From: Asterias rubens
Taxonomy: Eukaryota; Echinodermata; Asteroidea; Forcipulatida; Asteriidae
Length of the DNA: 64,000 nucleotides
Assembly: GCF_902459465.1 (NCBI RefSeq)
Contig: NC_047072.1
Location: 16,969,776-17,033,775, forward strand
Direction: 5' to 3'
Positions within the stretch are counted from its first letter, which is position 1, and every line of letters begins with the position of its first letter. The position numbers were made by a program, and so were the translations under genes. The notes under the pieces are model-generated. The model did not search any database and was not told where the DNA came from. It saw only the letters and a list, made by a program, of their open reading frames with translations. This document shows, piece after piece, positions 33,541-44,886 of the stretch.

Positions 33541-35185
33541 AAAGTTTTTGTTTGTTTACGGGGGGGGGGGTCGGTAGTGCAAGGGGTTTCTTGCTGGTCT
33601 TAGGTCTTCCAGAGTTGAAGAAGAGAATTGTACAACCAAATTGTACAACAAAACAAAGTCTGACACCTGTACTTGATACAAAAAGTCGTATTTGTTTTAA
33701 AAAGGTTTCCCTGGTCTGCTCTTTTAAGTTTTAAAGGGATGGGTCACATCATAGAGCAAGGGGGAAATCTAGCGCTGCTTAACGGTGAGCAAATTTTCGT
33801 GCTAGCTATAGCAGAACAGAAGAGCTCCGTGCTCAGGACTGGTTAGCAAGGAAAAGAAACGAACAAAATCACCTGAAGATTTAGCTCTTGCAAACTCAAA
33901 TTAATTATTAATAAATTTACTATAATGACACATTGCAGATGTGGCGTACAGGGTCGATGTGTTAAGAGCACCGGACTCATGCTCTTGTGTTTACTACCAG
34001 AGTGGGTTACGGTTTCAGTGACAGAAATATTTAATAATAATAAATAAACAGTTACAATGCACAACTTGTGTCTTTCAGAAAGACGCAGCTGAGGTCATAA
34101 CGTGAGGACGATTAGTTGAACATTATTTAGAAGGCAGAATGTAGATATTAATAAAAACAAACAAGAGTTTCATGCAACGCGTCGTGCAAACGTGTTTGAC
34201 CAGCACTGTAGGAAAGTACAGATATAGATGCAGGCAAGCTATTTCTCACAAATCGACTTCAATTTATGGGAGGAATATTAAGCAAATCCTTCCTTATCAG
34301 ACCAGGGGAAAATATTTACAACGAAGTTCCTTCCCGGTCCTTGAAGGCGTTTCAAAACTGCATCCTCTTGCTGACTCTGTTCAAAGTTCATAAAGAATTC
34401 ACTCTTAACCAAAGCTTGAAAGGGACTGACGCAAAAACACTTGAACTGAAAGAAGTATATTGACCACTACAATGCAGCACCAGGGAAACTTGAGAGACTG
34501 TGGTTTTTATGGCACTTGGCGGCATCTTTAATGTTCCACTTGGGTTGACCATCCCATAGGCCCCACTTTGGAACCTCTTATGACCTGGGATTAATTAGTT
34601 TTCAAGGAGTCCTTGGCTTTCTTAAGACGAACATCTATTGTAAGGAGGAGTGTTTTGTGGTGTTGTTGGTGGTTTTTCTTTTACAAAAGATTGTGTTAAG
34701 TTAGCAGACGACAACATTGGAGTATTTTGATCGTATGTGCTTGAATGGTCAAAACGAAATTCTCCGAACCTTTGATTGTTTGAGTTTTAATTTGTAATGT
34801 TGGTCTTCTTTTCGATGCAGATGCCCAGTCCGAACTCGCTTGACCCAGGAAGTTCATCCCAAAATGACCGCTAAACCGCGCTCTCTGTCACTGTCAGCCA
34901 CAAACCGGCGGCATAAAATTGTACGTGAACCGACATGTCACGACATCGTACTCAAAACAACTAATAATTCCGTATAGCATTGCGTCACAACTAGTGGGAG
35001 GCCATGGGGGTATAGCGTATCGGAGATGCCCTACTCGGACATGTATTGATTGCCTTATTAAATACATGTTAAATGAAAAAAAACATACAACGTTTTCAGG
35101 GTTAAAAGAATGTTTCATACAGCTTTTGTAAAACCAATAATTCTGATACAAAAAACTGTTCGAAGGATGAAATGGTAACGTTATG
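33541..35185. other. Gene-free DNA upstream of brachyury
   Basis: A G run at 33560-33570 and unremarkable AT-rich sequence. No exon, RNA gene or clear repeat recognised. Confidence 0.4.
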
Positions 35186-35545
35186 TTAAAGGCAGTGGAC
35201 ACTATTGGTAATTACTCAAAATAATTATTAGCATATACCTTTCTTGATTACGAGTAATGGGGAGAGGTTGATAATATAAAACATTGTGAGAAACAGCTCC
35301 CTCTGAAGTGCCATAGTTTTTGAGAAAGAAGTGATTTTCCACGAATTTGATTTCGAGACCTCAGATTTAGAATTTGAGGTCTCGAAATCAACTATCTGGT
35401 TTTTGTCTTTCATTATTATCTCGCAACTTCGATGACCGATTGAGCTCAAATTTTCACAGGTTTGTTATTTTATGAATTTGTTGAGATATACCAACTGTGA
35501 AGGCTAGTCTTTGACATAATCACCAATAGTGTCCACTGGCTTTAA
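35186..35545. mobile_element. TTAA MITE subfamily I, full copy
   Basis: TTAAAGGCAGTGGACACTAT at the left, ATAGTGTCCACTGGCTTTAA at the right, both TTAA present. The centre is GAGACCTCAGATTTAGAATT with TGAGGTCTCGAAATCAAC. A segment of about 20 bp usually found after the palindrome (AAGCACACAACTTCGTGTG) is deleted. Confidence 0.88.
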
Positions 35546-35730
35546 GTGCATGTATTGCCGAAATGGACATGTCGGTGTATGCATCATCATGATCCAAGTA
35601 GATACAAACATGGTGTGACCGCAAACCAAATATATAATACAATTCTTGTAAACAAAAAAAAAAGTAGTAAACGAATTTACCTTTAGCCTATACGTGCTTA
35701 TAGTTGTTTAATTTATACCCTACAATACTT

Positions 35731-36051
35731 TTAAAGCCATTGGACACTTTCTGAAAAGAACAAAAATTTAAAGTTCACAGATTTACAAATAACATACAGG
35801 GTTTAAGGTAATGGTGAAAGACTTCCCTTGAAATATTATTCCAAGAAATTCTTTATTGAGAAAACATTGAAACAAATATCAATTCTCGATATCGAGAATA
35901 ACGGATTTATTACACATGTCATGACACGGCGAACGTGCGGAAACATGCGTGGATTTCCCCGTTATTTTTTCCCGACTCCGATGACCGATTGAGCCTAAAT
36001 TTTCACAGGTTGATATAATTTGTGGTACCCGATGTTGTGCGATTGCTTTAA
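35731..36051. mobile_element. TTAA MITE subfamily III (diverged)
   Basis: TTAAAGCCATTGGACACTTT at the left and a TTAA after GATTGCTT at the right. It shares the AGCCTAAATTTTCACAGG-like string of the superfamily but has its own centre (ATTCTCGATATCGAGAAT, a palindrome). Confidence 0.65.
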
Positions 36052-36114
36052 AATCACAACAAATGGTGCAACTTAAATAATATTTCATCTGTATGAAGAT
36101 ATATTTCATTGTGT

Positions 36115-36195
36115 TGATCATCGGTCTAGTTCGAATCCCGGTCATGAAACAGTGTGCCCTCGAGCAAGGCACTTAAACCACAATGCAACACCCAA
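36115..36195 (+). repeat. SINE-like fragment with pol III B-box-like string
   Basis: GGTCTAGTTCGAATCCCGGTC followed by CCTCGAGCAAGGCACTTAAA resembles the B-box region and tail of tRNA-derived SINEs. No A box is seen upstream, so it is truncated. Confidence 0.4.
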
Positions 36196-36199
36196 ACTA

Positions 36200-37250
36200 A
36201 TAAAATACACATAGGGCATTGTTGTGTGAAGAGTTGCGAAATGTTTCTATACTTTTGTTGACTAAAAGCACAACTCAAAATTCAGTCGGTCCTATTTCAT
36301 TTACTCTGAAGTGGAAAAAGCAAGGCCCTTTTGTGACGAGGGATTATTTGGGCTGGCTGGTTTTGATGTACGAGGTGTCATCCCGTGTTTTATGATCCAC
36401 ATCTTGATTCGTGATTCAAAGAATTCAGATGTAAAGTGTCATAAAGTAGGTTCAGCAAGATTTATTAGGTCATAGTTTTTAGAAAGAGGCAGTAGAATTG
36501 CCGAGTCGGTCAGCCATGTGTTGTGGGGGCGATCGGGCCCGACGCACGGCGGAGATAATGGACATCGGGCCGCTGGGCAGTACCCGCTAAAACCCTCTTT
36601 CCACAATGTCATTCATTGTTGTGATCATAAATATGAATAATCTCTTTGTTATACTTGTCATCTGTCTTAAATTTATATTACCATGGTGTTCGTGGAAACC
36701 GATCAAGAAAATGAGAGAGACAAAACTGAAGCGTGTGTTACTGACCATAGAGGAATAATGTATTCCTCCATGAACTGACCAACGTCCAAACAGAGGGAAA
36801 GTTCACTGAACAAACGATACGTGAATGCACAATATAAAAATGTCAAAAATAGAAATCATAACATTCGATGCACAAACCCATGTGAATATCCAATTTAAAA
36901 AAATAATAGCAGTGAACATCCAGGGTTGTTAAGATCCAAAATCAGAGATGAATACCGTCATTTCGATCAGCAAATAAATAAAAACGAAATGGCGTCCACG
37001 CAGGTAGCTCGTGTCAACAATTTACCGTGAGGGAACATAAATCTTGTACCGTCAAAAGCCTTCGGAATACGGTAGCTGACTCAGGTCCGTGTACAATGTT
37101 TACGTAATGATGATAGGGGTGGTTTGGGAATGTTGCGACCGGCACCCATTTCCGTATACGGCAGGTAGAGCTTGACAGTACGTCAAAACGGACACATTTT
37201 GAAACTGGGAACTGAAAACCTAATTTAAGCGTAAACAAGAGCATAATAAC
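36200..37250. other. Gene-free, largely non-repetitive DNA with GC-rich patch
   Basis: A GC-rich stretch at about 36490-36595 (GGGGGCGATCGGGCCCGACG and neighbours) stands out in AT-rich surroundings and is followed by CATTGTTGTG, a SOX-like string. It has no open frame with splice sites. It could be regulatory DNA for brachyury, but nothing here proves it. Confidence 0.25.
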
Positions 37251-37254
37251 TTTG

Positions 37255-37530
37255 TTTGTTAAAGAACTGGAAGCCTTTGGTTAATGTCAACGACCAGTAT
37301 TCTTACTTGGTGTATCCCAACAAGTTGCAAGAGAAAAATGAAAGAATAATTATTAAAACCGACGAGCTGTTGCACAATAATGTTTGTAATTGCATATGCC
37401 GAAAAAGGGCTTACGTCTTTTAAAACTTTCAGAGGAAGCCGTTTCTCATAATGTTTTATACTATCAACAGCTCTCCGTTGCTCATTAATTTTTTGGGGGG
37501 TGCTAATTATCAAACGTATCCAGTGCATTT
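37255..37530. mobile_element. Diverged TTAA MITE fragment
   Basis: TTGTTAAAGAACTGGAAGCC, TCTTACTTGGTGTATCCCAA and TCAGAGGAAGCCGTTTCTCA follow the superfamily order. The central palindrome is missing. Confidence 0.6.
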
Positions 37531-37888
37531 CAAGACACTGGACACTATTGGTAATAATTGTCAAAGACCAGTCTTCTCACTGTGTGTATTTCAACAGCAA
37601 ACCTGTGCAATTTTGTGCTCAGTTGGTCGTCGAATTTGCGAGATAATAATGCAAGAAAAAAACACCCTTGTCACACGATGTGTGCTTGATTTCGAGACCT
37701 CAATATCCAATTCCGTGGTCTCGAAATCAAACTCGTGGAAAATTACTTCTCTCTCGAAAACCATGTTACTTCAGAGGGAGCCATTTCTCACACTGTTTTA
37801 TACTATCAACAGCCATTACTCGTTCTCAAGTAAGGTTTTATGCTAATGATCGTTTTGAGTAATAACCAATAGTGTCCACTGCCTTTAA
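37531..37888. mobile_element. TTAA MITE subfamily I, full copy
   Basis: Left CAAGACACTGGACACTATTG (left TTAA lost), right AATAGTGTCCACTGCCTTTA A. Centre CGAGACCTCAATATCCAATT with CGTGGTCTCGAAATCAAAC. It abuts the diverged fragment on its left. Confidence 0.85.
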
Positions 37889-38670
37889 CCAATACAACGT
37901 ATATATATATTTACCGATTCTCTATCTGAGATAAATCAATTGAAGATCCCATCCTAGTCAGAAGTATGTATTTTATATTTGTTCTTTCTCCACCAAAACT
38001 GCTCATAAACAGGCGGCTACGCCCAACACCCGTCTGTAGAAGACTATTGCATGTATGTGAGAGCAAATACAAACCTCAAAGGGTGGTGATTTAGAACAAA
38101 TATTTCATCCACATCTGTAATTTTCTCGTTCTTTATTCCACAGACTCTGTTAAAGAATGGGTTGTTTTCAAGTATTGTGCTCTGGGAATGTTTTAGATTG
38201 TTTAAATTGTTGGATGTATAGTGTACTCTGTTATTAGAAATAAACCACGGACAATTTGATTTCCAGTGACATACCGGTGTTTGAGCTCGCGTCCCTTGTA
38301 AGTTGTATACTTCATTGTGTAAAAGCGAACCAGCATATTTCCTTTTCAATCTTGGACCGTCTTTAACAGAGCAGATGTATTCCCCCTTCCCCATTGTTCA
38401 CAGACTTTCCATTTCAACTCGAGCCTATGTATAATCGGTGATCGATGCAACACATAAAATGAAATCGAAAATGGCCATATTTGCAGGGACTGAAAACTCA
38501 TCCACATTTTATTTAGAGTGCCAAGTGGGATTTGAACTGGGGTCCTACAAGTGAAAGGCGAGGAAACAATATTACTAGTAAATACAAAATAATATGTCAA
38601 CGCACCAACCATCCAATTTCATTCGTGCATACACAACTCGTTCTTTTTATAAAGGTTATTTCGAAATGCA

Positions 38671-38987
38671 AAAGGCAGTTTTTTAATTACCCACAATAAT
38701 TATCTGCATAAAACGTTACTTGGTAACGAGTATGGGGAGCTGTTGATAATTAAAACACCGTGAGAAACGGCTCCCTCTGAATTTCCATAGTTTTCGTGAA
38801 AGAAGTAATTTTCCACGAATTTGATTTCAAGACATCGGAATTAGATTTTGAGGTCCCGAAATCAAGCATCTGAAAGCACACAGCTTCGTGTGACAAGACT
38901 GGTTTTCTTTCATTATTATCTCGCAACTTCGACGACCAATATTGAGCTCAAACTGTCTTTGACAATTACCAATAGTGTTGTCTTTAA
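38671..38987. mobile_element. TTAA MITE subfamily I, degenerate copy
   Basis: Degraded left end (AAAGGCAGTTTTTTAATTAC), then the usual GGCTCCCTCTGAA and central palindrome. The right arm is shortened, jumping from GAGCTCAAAC to TGTCTTTGACAATTACC. It ends at the TTAA shared with the next copy. Confidence 0.8.
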
Positions 38988-39372
38988 AGGCAGTGGACAC
39001 TATTGGTAATTGTCGGAGACCAACCTTCACAGTTGGTGTATCTCAACATGTGCATAAAATAAAAAACCTGTGGAAATTTGAGCTCAATCGGTCATCGAAC
39101 TTGCGAGATAATAATGAAAGAAAAAACATCCCTGTCACACGAAGTTGTGTGTGTTTAGATTGATTTCGAGACCTCAAGTTCTAAACCTGAAGTCTCGAAA
39201 TCAAATTCGTGGAAAATTACTTCTTTCTCGAAAACTATGGCACTTCAGAGGGAGCCGTTTCTCACAATGTTTTATACCATCTACCTCTCCCCATTACTCA
39301 TAGTCATAATCAAGAAAGGTTTTATGATGATAATTATTTTGAGTAATTACCAATAGTGTCCACTGCCTTTAA
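38984..39372. mobile_element. TTAA MITE subfamily I, full copy abutting the previous one
   Basis: TTAAAGGCAGTGGACACTAT at the left and TAGTGTCCACTGCCTTTAA at the right. Opposite orientation to its neighbour, and the two share a single TTAA at 38984-38987. Confidence 0.88.
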
Positions 39373-41200
39373 GCTGAGTGTCAGGAAAATAAAGATGTTT
39401 TGAAAGTGGACTTGAACAGAACCACAAGGCGCACTTTTAAAGGATCTGTCAGTGACCTTTTTACGCTTTGTACGTTATGGTTTTCAAAGTTTGGCTGGGA
39501 GAATATTATGACACATGTGTGGGATGGGTACAAATTTACTCATTCAAGTGTTCGGAATATACATAAAAATAGAATTTACCCAATGATACAATTAGTTCTA
39601 CAAATTGCGAAGCCTCAACACAAATTTGAAAGGAAGTACTTTTGCCATGGGTCAGATAATTTGTTTTTGTTTATAATCTCCATGGTTGTGGGCGAACAGT
39701 TGTGGTTTTCTGTTTGTTATAACTTGAAACGCACCTATTGTTAATACAACCTGTGAATGACGTCACGAAAACTACAACCAATCAGGATCCCCGTATGTTT
39801 CATCATTAAAAATTACCAATCAAGGTCTTCCTTTATCTGGTTGTGCTTGTCTTCGTCATAGATTCGTGAATAATTATAGAATGATTTCCTCAATATACAT
39901 AACTCAAACATTCATGTGTTGTCTGTAACTAAAGCTGTGCCACACCCACACAAATATTTTACTTTCAGAGCTTCATCTCCCACTGAGACAACACGAGCAG
40001 ACTGGGGGAAACGTCGCCACATTTCGGCGCGTTGGATTGTCGAGTTGTTAATGCGTCGGACAAAAATTTCACCACGTAGAACTCCAGAGGAGAGCGGGAA
40101 ATTGTACCTTACCCGTTTACCGAGCGTGGGGTCTGGCTTCGCCCATAGAAATTTCCCATACTCGGGGGGTAAATCGGGAGGAAAACTGTGATATTTGAAG
40201 CAGTACCAAAAACCTTTTGGCTATGGCGACCAACCGAACGTCCCAGGCATTCGACGGGGTCACACCCGCCGAGTAACGGCATATTGAGCCGTAGGATCTA
40301 GTTTACTGATTGCACAATGTTCATTTTATTATGTATGAGTTGTAGCATTGAAAGTTTATCTAAAGTCAAAGAAAAAATTATCACAGAACAATCGAGAGGG
40401 AACCTTTTTTTTTTTACAGACGGAATGATTATCTATTTTGGTATTTTAATTCTGACAACGTTTTTCTTGAGAGACCCACGGTCGTGACCCATAAATTTAC
40501 AGACAATATTTTGCTGGCTCAGGCTGACTTGAGATGGTTCGCCGGAAAAGGAAAGACGTAATTTTATTTTGATATTGAGACGTCAGTAGCTTGAATACAG
40601 ATTGAGTGCCGATCAATAATTTTATAACCACACATCAAAGAGTCACATTTCTAAATCTTTCAATAACTAATCCGTTATTCATAGCCCATCATACGGTCTG
40701 AATTATACGCGAAGCCATCTGAAGTCAACGCTTAGTGAGTAAGCACGAGCACTTGACAAGTACTTGTGGCCATCACCTACCGTCCAAAGTACAATAATCA
40801 CCCGCTGAATTGAAATCACTCGCCGAGTCCCGCTCACTCTGCGAGAAGGAGGTTTTGAGCAAACCGGCCCAACACTTTTACCTTCCCACACCAAAGCCAA
40901 TCTTCTCAGAAAAAAATGAACCCTGTTTGTTCATCGGACATTCTGAAACAAAACAAAATCGATTAGAATGGATATCCTAGTGAGAGGGTTAAGACCATTT
41001 TGTGTACCTCCTCTCACCTTGTTTTTGTCCTCCCGGGGATCGGTTTAATTGTTGGGGTGGGTCAGGAACCCTCACTGTGGCCCGGCCTCGGGGACCGGTC
41101 TTATTCGTTAATTACAGAGCATACAAATGAACAATGTATGTGGACAAACATTAATTACTGGGTGGTGTTTGGGGATGGAATTGGATGAATAGTCGGTGGG
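39373..41200. other. Gene-free DNA with GC-richer patch at about 39995-40290
   Basis: No splice-bounded exon recognised. The stretch about 39995-40290 is GC-richer than its surroundings and contains ACGTCGCCACATTTCGGCGC. Open frames there do not resemble a known family. Confidence 0.35.
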
Positions 41201-41220
41201 TTGAGTGGCATGTCCGGACA

Positions 41221-41272
41221 AGGTGTAGTAGACACACCCGGGTACCCTTTTGCTATCTGCTTACACAGGTGT
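41221..41272. promoter_or_regulatory. Two AGGTGT strings in a non-repetitive patch
   Basis: AGGTGT at 41221-41226 and 41267-41272 are the core of a T-box half-site, both on the plus strand about 8.5 kb upstream of brachyury. The next two bases do not match the full site. It could equally be chance. Confidence 0.2.
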
Positions 41273-42184
41273 CTTCATAGTCATAATAACCTTCGGCTGT
41301 TGCATGAAGCTTTATTGTAGGTAAAAGTAATCATTCCCTGAAAGACTTGAAAGGTCTTTAGTAGGTGTTTTACAGATACACCTCTAAATGGGGCAAGGTA
41401 CTGATACGGTTTAACATAATTGGTATATTTTTAGTAAATTGTATTCAATAATGAATGTTTGAAATGCTTCTTTACGTTTAATATATCTTTAGTGTGGTTT
41501 TATTAAAGCATTGTGCATTTTAAACTTTTTAATTGTATTGCTTGGGTGGAGCTCTTTTATTATTAGGTGTTCGGCTAACAGCCGAACAACTATTGTTATT
41601 GTTATGTTTTTGTTGTTTTTCCGCGCGTTCTTCTTTCTCTCCGAAACTTCTCCAGCAAGTTTAAACAAAAGTAAAGCTTGTACAAACATAATTATTATTA
41701 TTACTTTCGATTATAAGGGTTTATAATTATTTTTTGCATTGCACCTCTAGAAACGTTTTCTTTGAACAAAAAGAACGCAGACAGCTATGAACATCAAATC
41801 ATAGAACCGTTATTTAGAAATTGAGCGGCGCGAACTTAAAGTTTTTCCAGAATAATAATATCAAAGAGCACCAAACAGCCGTCTGTAGCAAGTAGGCCGA
41901 TTGGTTGATGACCACCCTGCTCTACACCAACAATAATACAGGAAACAATAAGACTTCGAAGACTCTGTGTGAGCTCAAACAAAACGTGATAGGGCATAGA
42001 CTCTCTGTGATTAAGGGTGGACCATGGCAGGAACTGAACAGCCCACACAAACTCAATTCACATACCCTCTAATCAAATAATAATTAAACAGACACAATTC
42101 ACTGATTTTTGTTTATCATTATGGGTCATCATAGGCAAGGCCAAGACGATTGGCGGTGGGGATGGGGCGAGACTGAATACTCGG

Positions 42185-42203
42185 GAGGGGGGGGGGGGGG
42201 GCT
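42185..42203. repeat. Poly-G tract
   Basis: Near-continuous G run (AGGGGG then 14 or more G). Confidence 0.85.
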
Positions 42204-42526
42204 GGTTGGTGGGGGTGTTAATTCTCGCTCTGAATGAGAATGTGCCGTTCGGACCACGGTCTGGTCATAGAGCAAGGGTCTAGCTAATTGATTGGGCGGA
42301 ACTTCGGTTTGATTGACTCAGGTGATTTCAGAAAGTGGTTGGTGGTGATAATGAGGACGTGTGAGGGCGTATAGAGAAATCTGACCCCCCCCCCCACCCC
42401 AGAGATTGGCCCTTTTCGAAACCACGGCTTCGACTTTGGATACGGCACAACATGTGCAATATTGTCACAAAGCAACCGCGGAGCCAAGCTAGCCTGAGCC
42501 AAATCCACAGGAGAACCGTGGCTTTG

Positions 42527-42551
42527 CCCCCCCCCCCCCCCCCCCCCCCCC
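42527..42551. repeat. Poly-C tract
   Basis: Uninterrupted C run of about 25 bp; its length is likely imprecise in any assembly. Confidence 0.9.
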
Positions 42552-42566
42552 ATAATGGGAAATAAA

Positions 42567-42720
42567 GGGTGCGTTCGTTAAGCTTCCCTGGGTCGACCCT
42601 GGTGTATGGCGGTTTTTTTTTTCTAGGACGAACGTAGGTAATTATCTGCACACGTTCGTCCTGGAAAAAAAAAACGCCACACACCGGGGTCGACCCGGGG
42701 AAGGTAAACGAAAGCACCCC
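42567..42720. mobile_element. GTCGACC foldback MITE, full copy (~154 bp)
   Basis: GGGTGCGTTCGTTAAGCTTC and CCTGGGTCGACCCTGGTGTA at the left are mirrored by ACACCGGGGTCGACCCGGGG and AAGGTAAACGAAAGCACCCC at the right. Between them are a T run with CTAGGACGAACGT and its mirror ACGTTCGTCCTGG with an A run. A half copy lies at 17231-17302. Confidence 0.85.
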
Positions 42721-44000
42721 AACATGTACTGAATGAGGATGATTCAAAAGAGGGCGCTATCAGAGTTCGCCCTATTGGGGGTGGGGACATGCACGTAAAT
42801 TTTAGGGGAACATAACCTCCTGCCGCATCGGCATTGATATTGCATCCCGAGTTTATTTAGTATTCTGTAGATCTACTTTTTTTGCTGATTTTTAGGCAAC
42901 TTGATGTCTTCATAAAGAGATGCACATAATTATTGCTAGAGTATTTATTGAAGTTAATAAAAACACCGATCTCAACTATTCATTCACAATATTATTTTGC
43001 ATTTATTGCTGGCAATTACTTATTACTAGAAGTTGATTGACGTACATGCATAATAAGTAGTATCTCTGGAACATCATGTAAACGAACACTTCCTAATTAA
43101 GCAGCTATCGTAAAAAGAAAACCACCGAGATTTGAAGGATGTTTTTAAATATCTACAAAAGTGACAACTTTGTCATGAAACTAATGCTATTTAAAATTAA
43201 TACAGTATTTTGAAATACATGGTGGGATGCACTGGTAAAAAGGTGAACCAACTAAAGATTGTGTTTATTCAACACTGTTTACTTTTAAAATATATTGCCA
43301 TAAAACCATGAGACAGAATCGCTCTAAAAGATTTTGTGTCAACTAATAAAAAAAGCTTTTAGTTTTGAAAATGTCACGAAATTGTTTTTAACAATTGTAG
43401 AAAGTTGTATTTCCATACAAATAACAAGGATTCCTTCAAAAACAAACTGACAAATAAATAATGTAAGCGTTTATTTTGAAAACTAGTAAAAATGGTAAAA
43501 CGCATATTGTTGTACAATAAACACTGTTGTTGACTAGTCAAACATTCATGGACTAAAGTTTGATAGTTCTTTCAATGGGTTGAAATTAAAAAAAAAACAG
43601 CATTGGAAACTGCAGTAAAATAAACAATAACATTAATCAAAGCAAAGCACCAAACCGATAAAAACAGTACCTAGAAATAATATCCGCTCTCTTAACACAT
43701 TTAAGTTAGAAGAAATGTAATATGTGTTTCAACATAAAAGCAAGTAAAAACAGCAAATTAAAAAAGTAAATAAAACCGAAACATGTCAAACACTACCACT
43801 AATTGCACCGTATTTTTAAAACATAACATTAGCGGTCGACATATTTAAAAAAGCAAAGCAGGAACTGTATGAAAAAAAACACTCACGGTGGAATATTGAA
43901 ATTGATCAGAAGTGGACATTTTTAAGAAAATGCAATCCATGTTTTTTATTTACTTATTTAAAACATGTGCTCAAAACGCGGCTAATCATTTTTGTTTTAC
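42721..44000. other. AT-rich gene-free DNA
   Basis: No exon, RNA gene or clear repeat seen. Confidence 0.45.
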
Positions 44001-44002
44001 CC

Positions 44003-44155
44003 AGTTGTACACCGATGCTTTTTTGCACTGTATTCTCAGCATTTTCCCGAGCTCTGTGAAAACATTCACAAGCATTACTCGGGTGGGATTCAAACCCACG
44101 ACCTTTGCAATTCTAGAGCAGTGTCTTACCAACTAGACCACCAGGATTGCTCGGT
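44003..44155 (-). mobile_element. tRNA-derived SINE, full-looking copy
   Basis: On the minus strand: GGTGGTCTAGTTGGTAAGAC (A box), CTAGAATTGCAAAGGTCGTG, then GGGTTTGAATCCCACCC (B box), then TTCACAGAGCTCGGGAAAAT and ATACAGTGC. Related copies are at 51985-52110 (plus), 50535-50625 (minus, tail only) and 51785-51870 (plus, tail only). Confidence 0.82.
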
Positions 44156-44502
44156 AGCTATAGAGGCAAGACGAGGCCGCTCCAAAAGGTATCCCTAATG
44201 TTGGCCACAGTTGTCATGATTTTTTGTTTCATCTGTTCAGTTTTTGTTAGGCGAACTTGCATGCGGTGTCAAGGATTGGAGGCCAAATCGCGGTTTGGAT
44301 TATTGTCGTGTGTTCAAATCGTCGCTCTTACCACTTCTGTCGACAAATTGCAAATCGTACATAATATTATGTATTTTGTTTTATACTCATTACTGTTGAC
44401 ATTTTTCAGTAAGTTTCCGTACCTAGTAGTTTGTTTCGTAATTGCGAAAAATATATAATTACGTTTGTGTTCAGGATTGAAAAACACTAAACAGTTCCTG
44501 GG

Positions 44503-44667
44503 GTCGATTTCACAAAAAGTTAGGACTCTCGTCTTATCTCAAGTTAGGACGAGTAACTCGTCCTAATTTACGATTAATCTTAATGTCTGCATGCTGCAGT
44601 GCAGGGTTGGGACTCGTCCTAAGTCCGAAGATTAGTCTTAAGTTTAGAAGAGTTTTGTGAAATCGAC
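44503..44667. mobile_element. Palindromic MITE (~165 bp), GTCGATTTCAC family
   Basis: GTCGATTTCACAAAAAGTTA at the left mirrors AGAGTTTTGTGAAATCGAC at the right. Inner AGTTAGGACGAGTAACTCGT pairs with GGGACTCGTCCTAAGTCC. A diverged copy lies at 52474-52605. Confidence 0.82.
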
Positions 44668-44727
44668 GGCTGTACAAATAAAATACATGTAGTCAGTTTG
44701 GTCAGATTTAGCATCTTTGAACAATTT

Positions 44728-44860
44728 AGAGCAAGTTTGAGTGAGGCACCATAGGCGACCATTGGTTGATTTTGCCTGGTTACCTATGCATTCAATACAT
44801 CCTGGGTACCAGGCAAAATCAACCAATGGTCGACTATAGTGCCTCACTCGAACTTGCTCT
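44728..44860. mobile_element. 133 bp palindrome just downstream of the Ig-receptor stop codon
   Basis: AGAGCAAGTTTGAGTGAGGC, then GACCATTGGTTGATTTTGCC, mirrored by GGCAAAATCAACCAATGGTC and GCCTCACTCGAACTTGCTCT. The loop is about 30 bp. It starts 26 bp beyond the stop codon at 44887 and so probably lies in the 3' UTR, where it would fold into a long RNA hairpin. Confidence 0.85.
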
Positions 44861-44886
44861 TATACTTTGAATTCAACAGTTATTAT

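Noticed and set aside
39400-39744. 114-codon plus-strand open frame
   Set aside because: AT-rich, no recognisable domain, no splice context; composition like the surrounding non-coding DNA.
39995-40290. Possible coding exon in a GC-richer patch
   Set aside because: No frame with plausible splice sites or family similarity; left as unexplained patch.
42284-42747. Minus-strand open frames of 89 and 139 codons
   Set aside because: They run through a long C tract and a foldback MITE; the Gly-rich stretch is simple repeat.
44080-44155. tRNA gene on the minus strand
   Set aside because: The body and tail are shared with three other copies, so it is a SINE.
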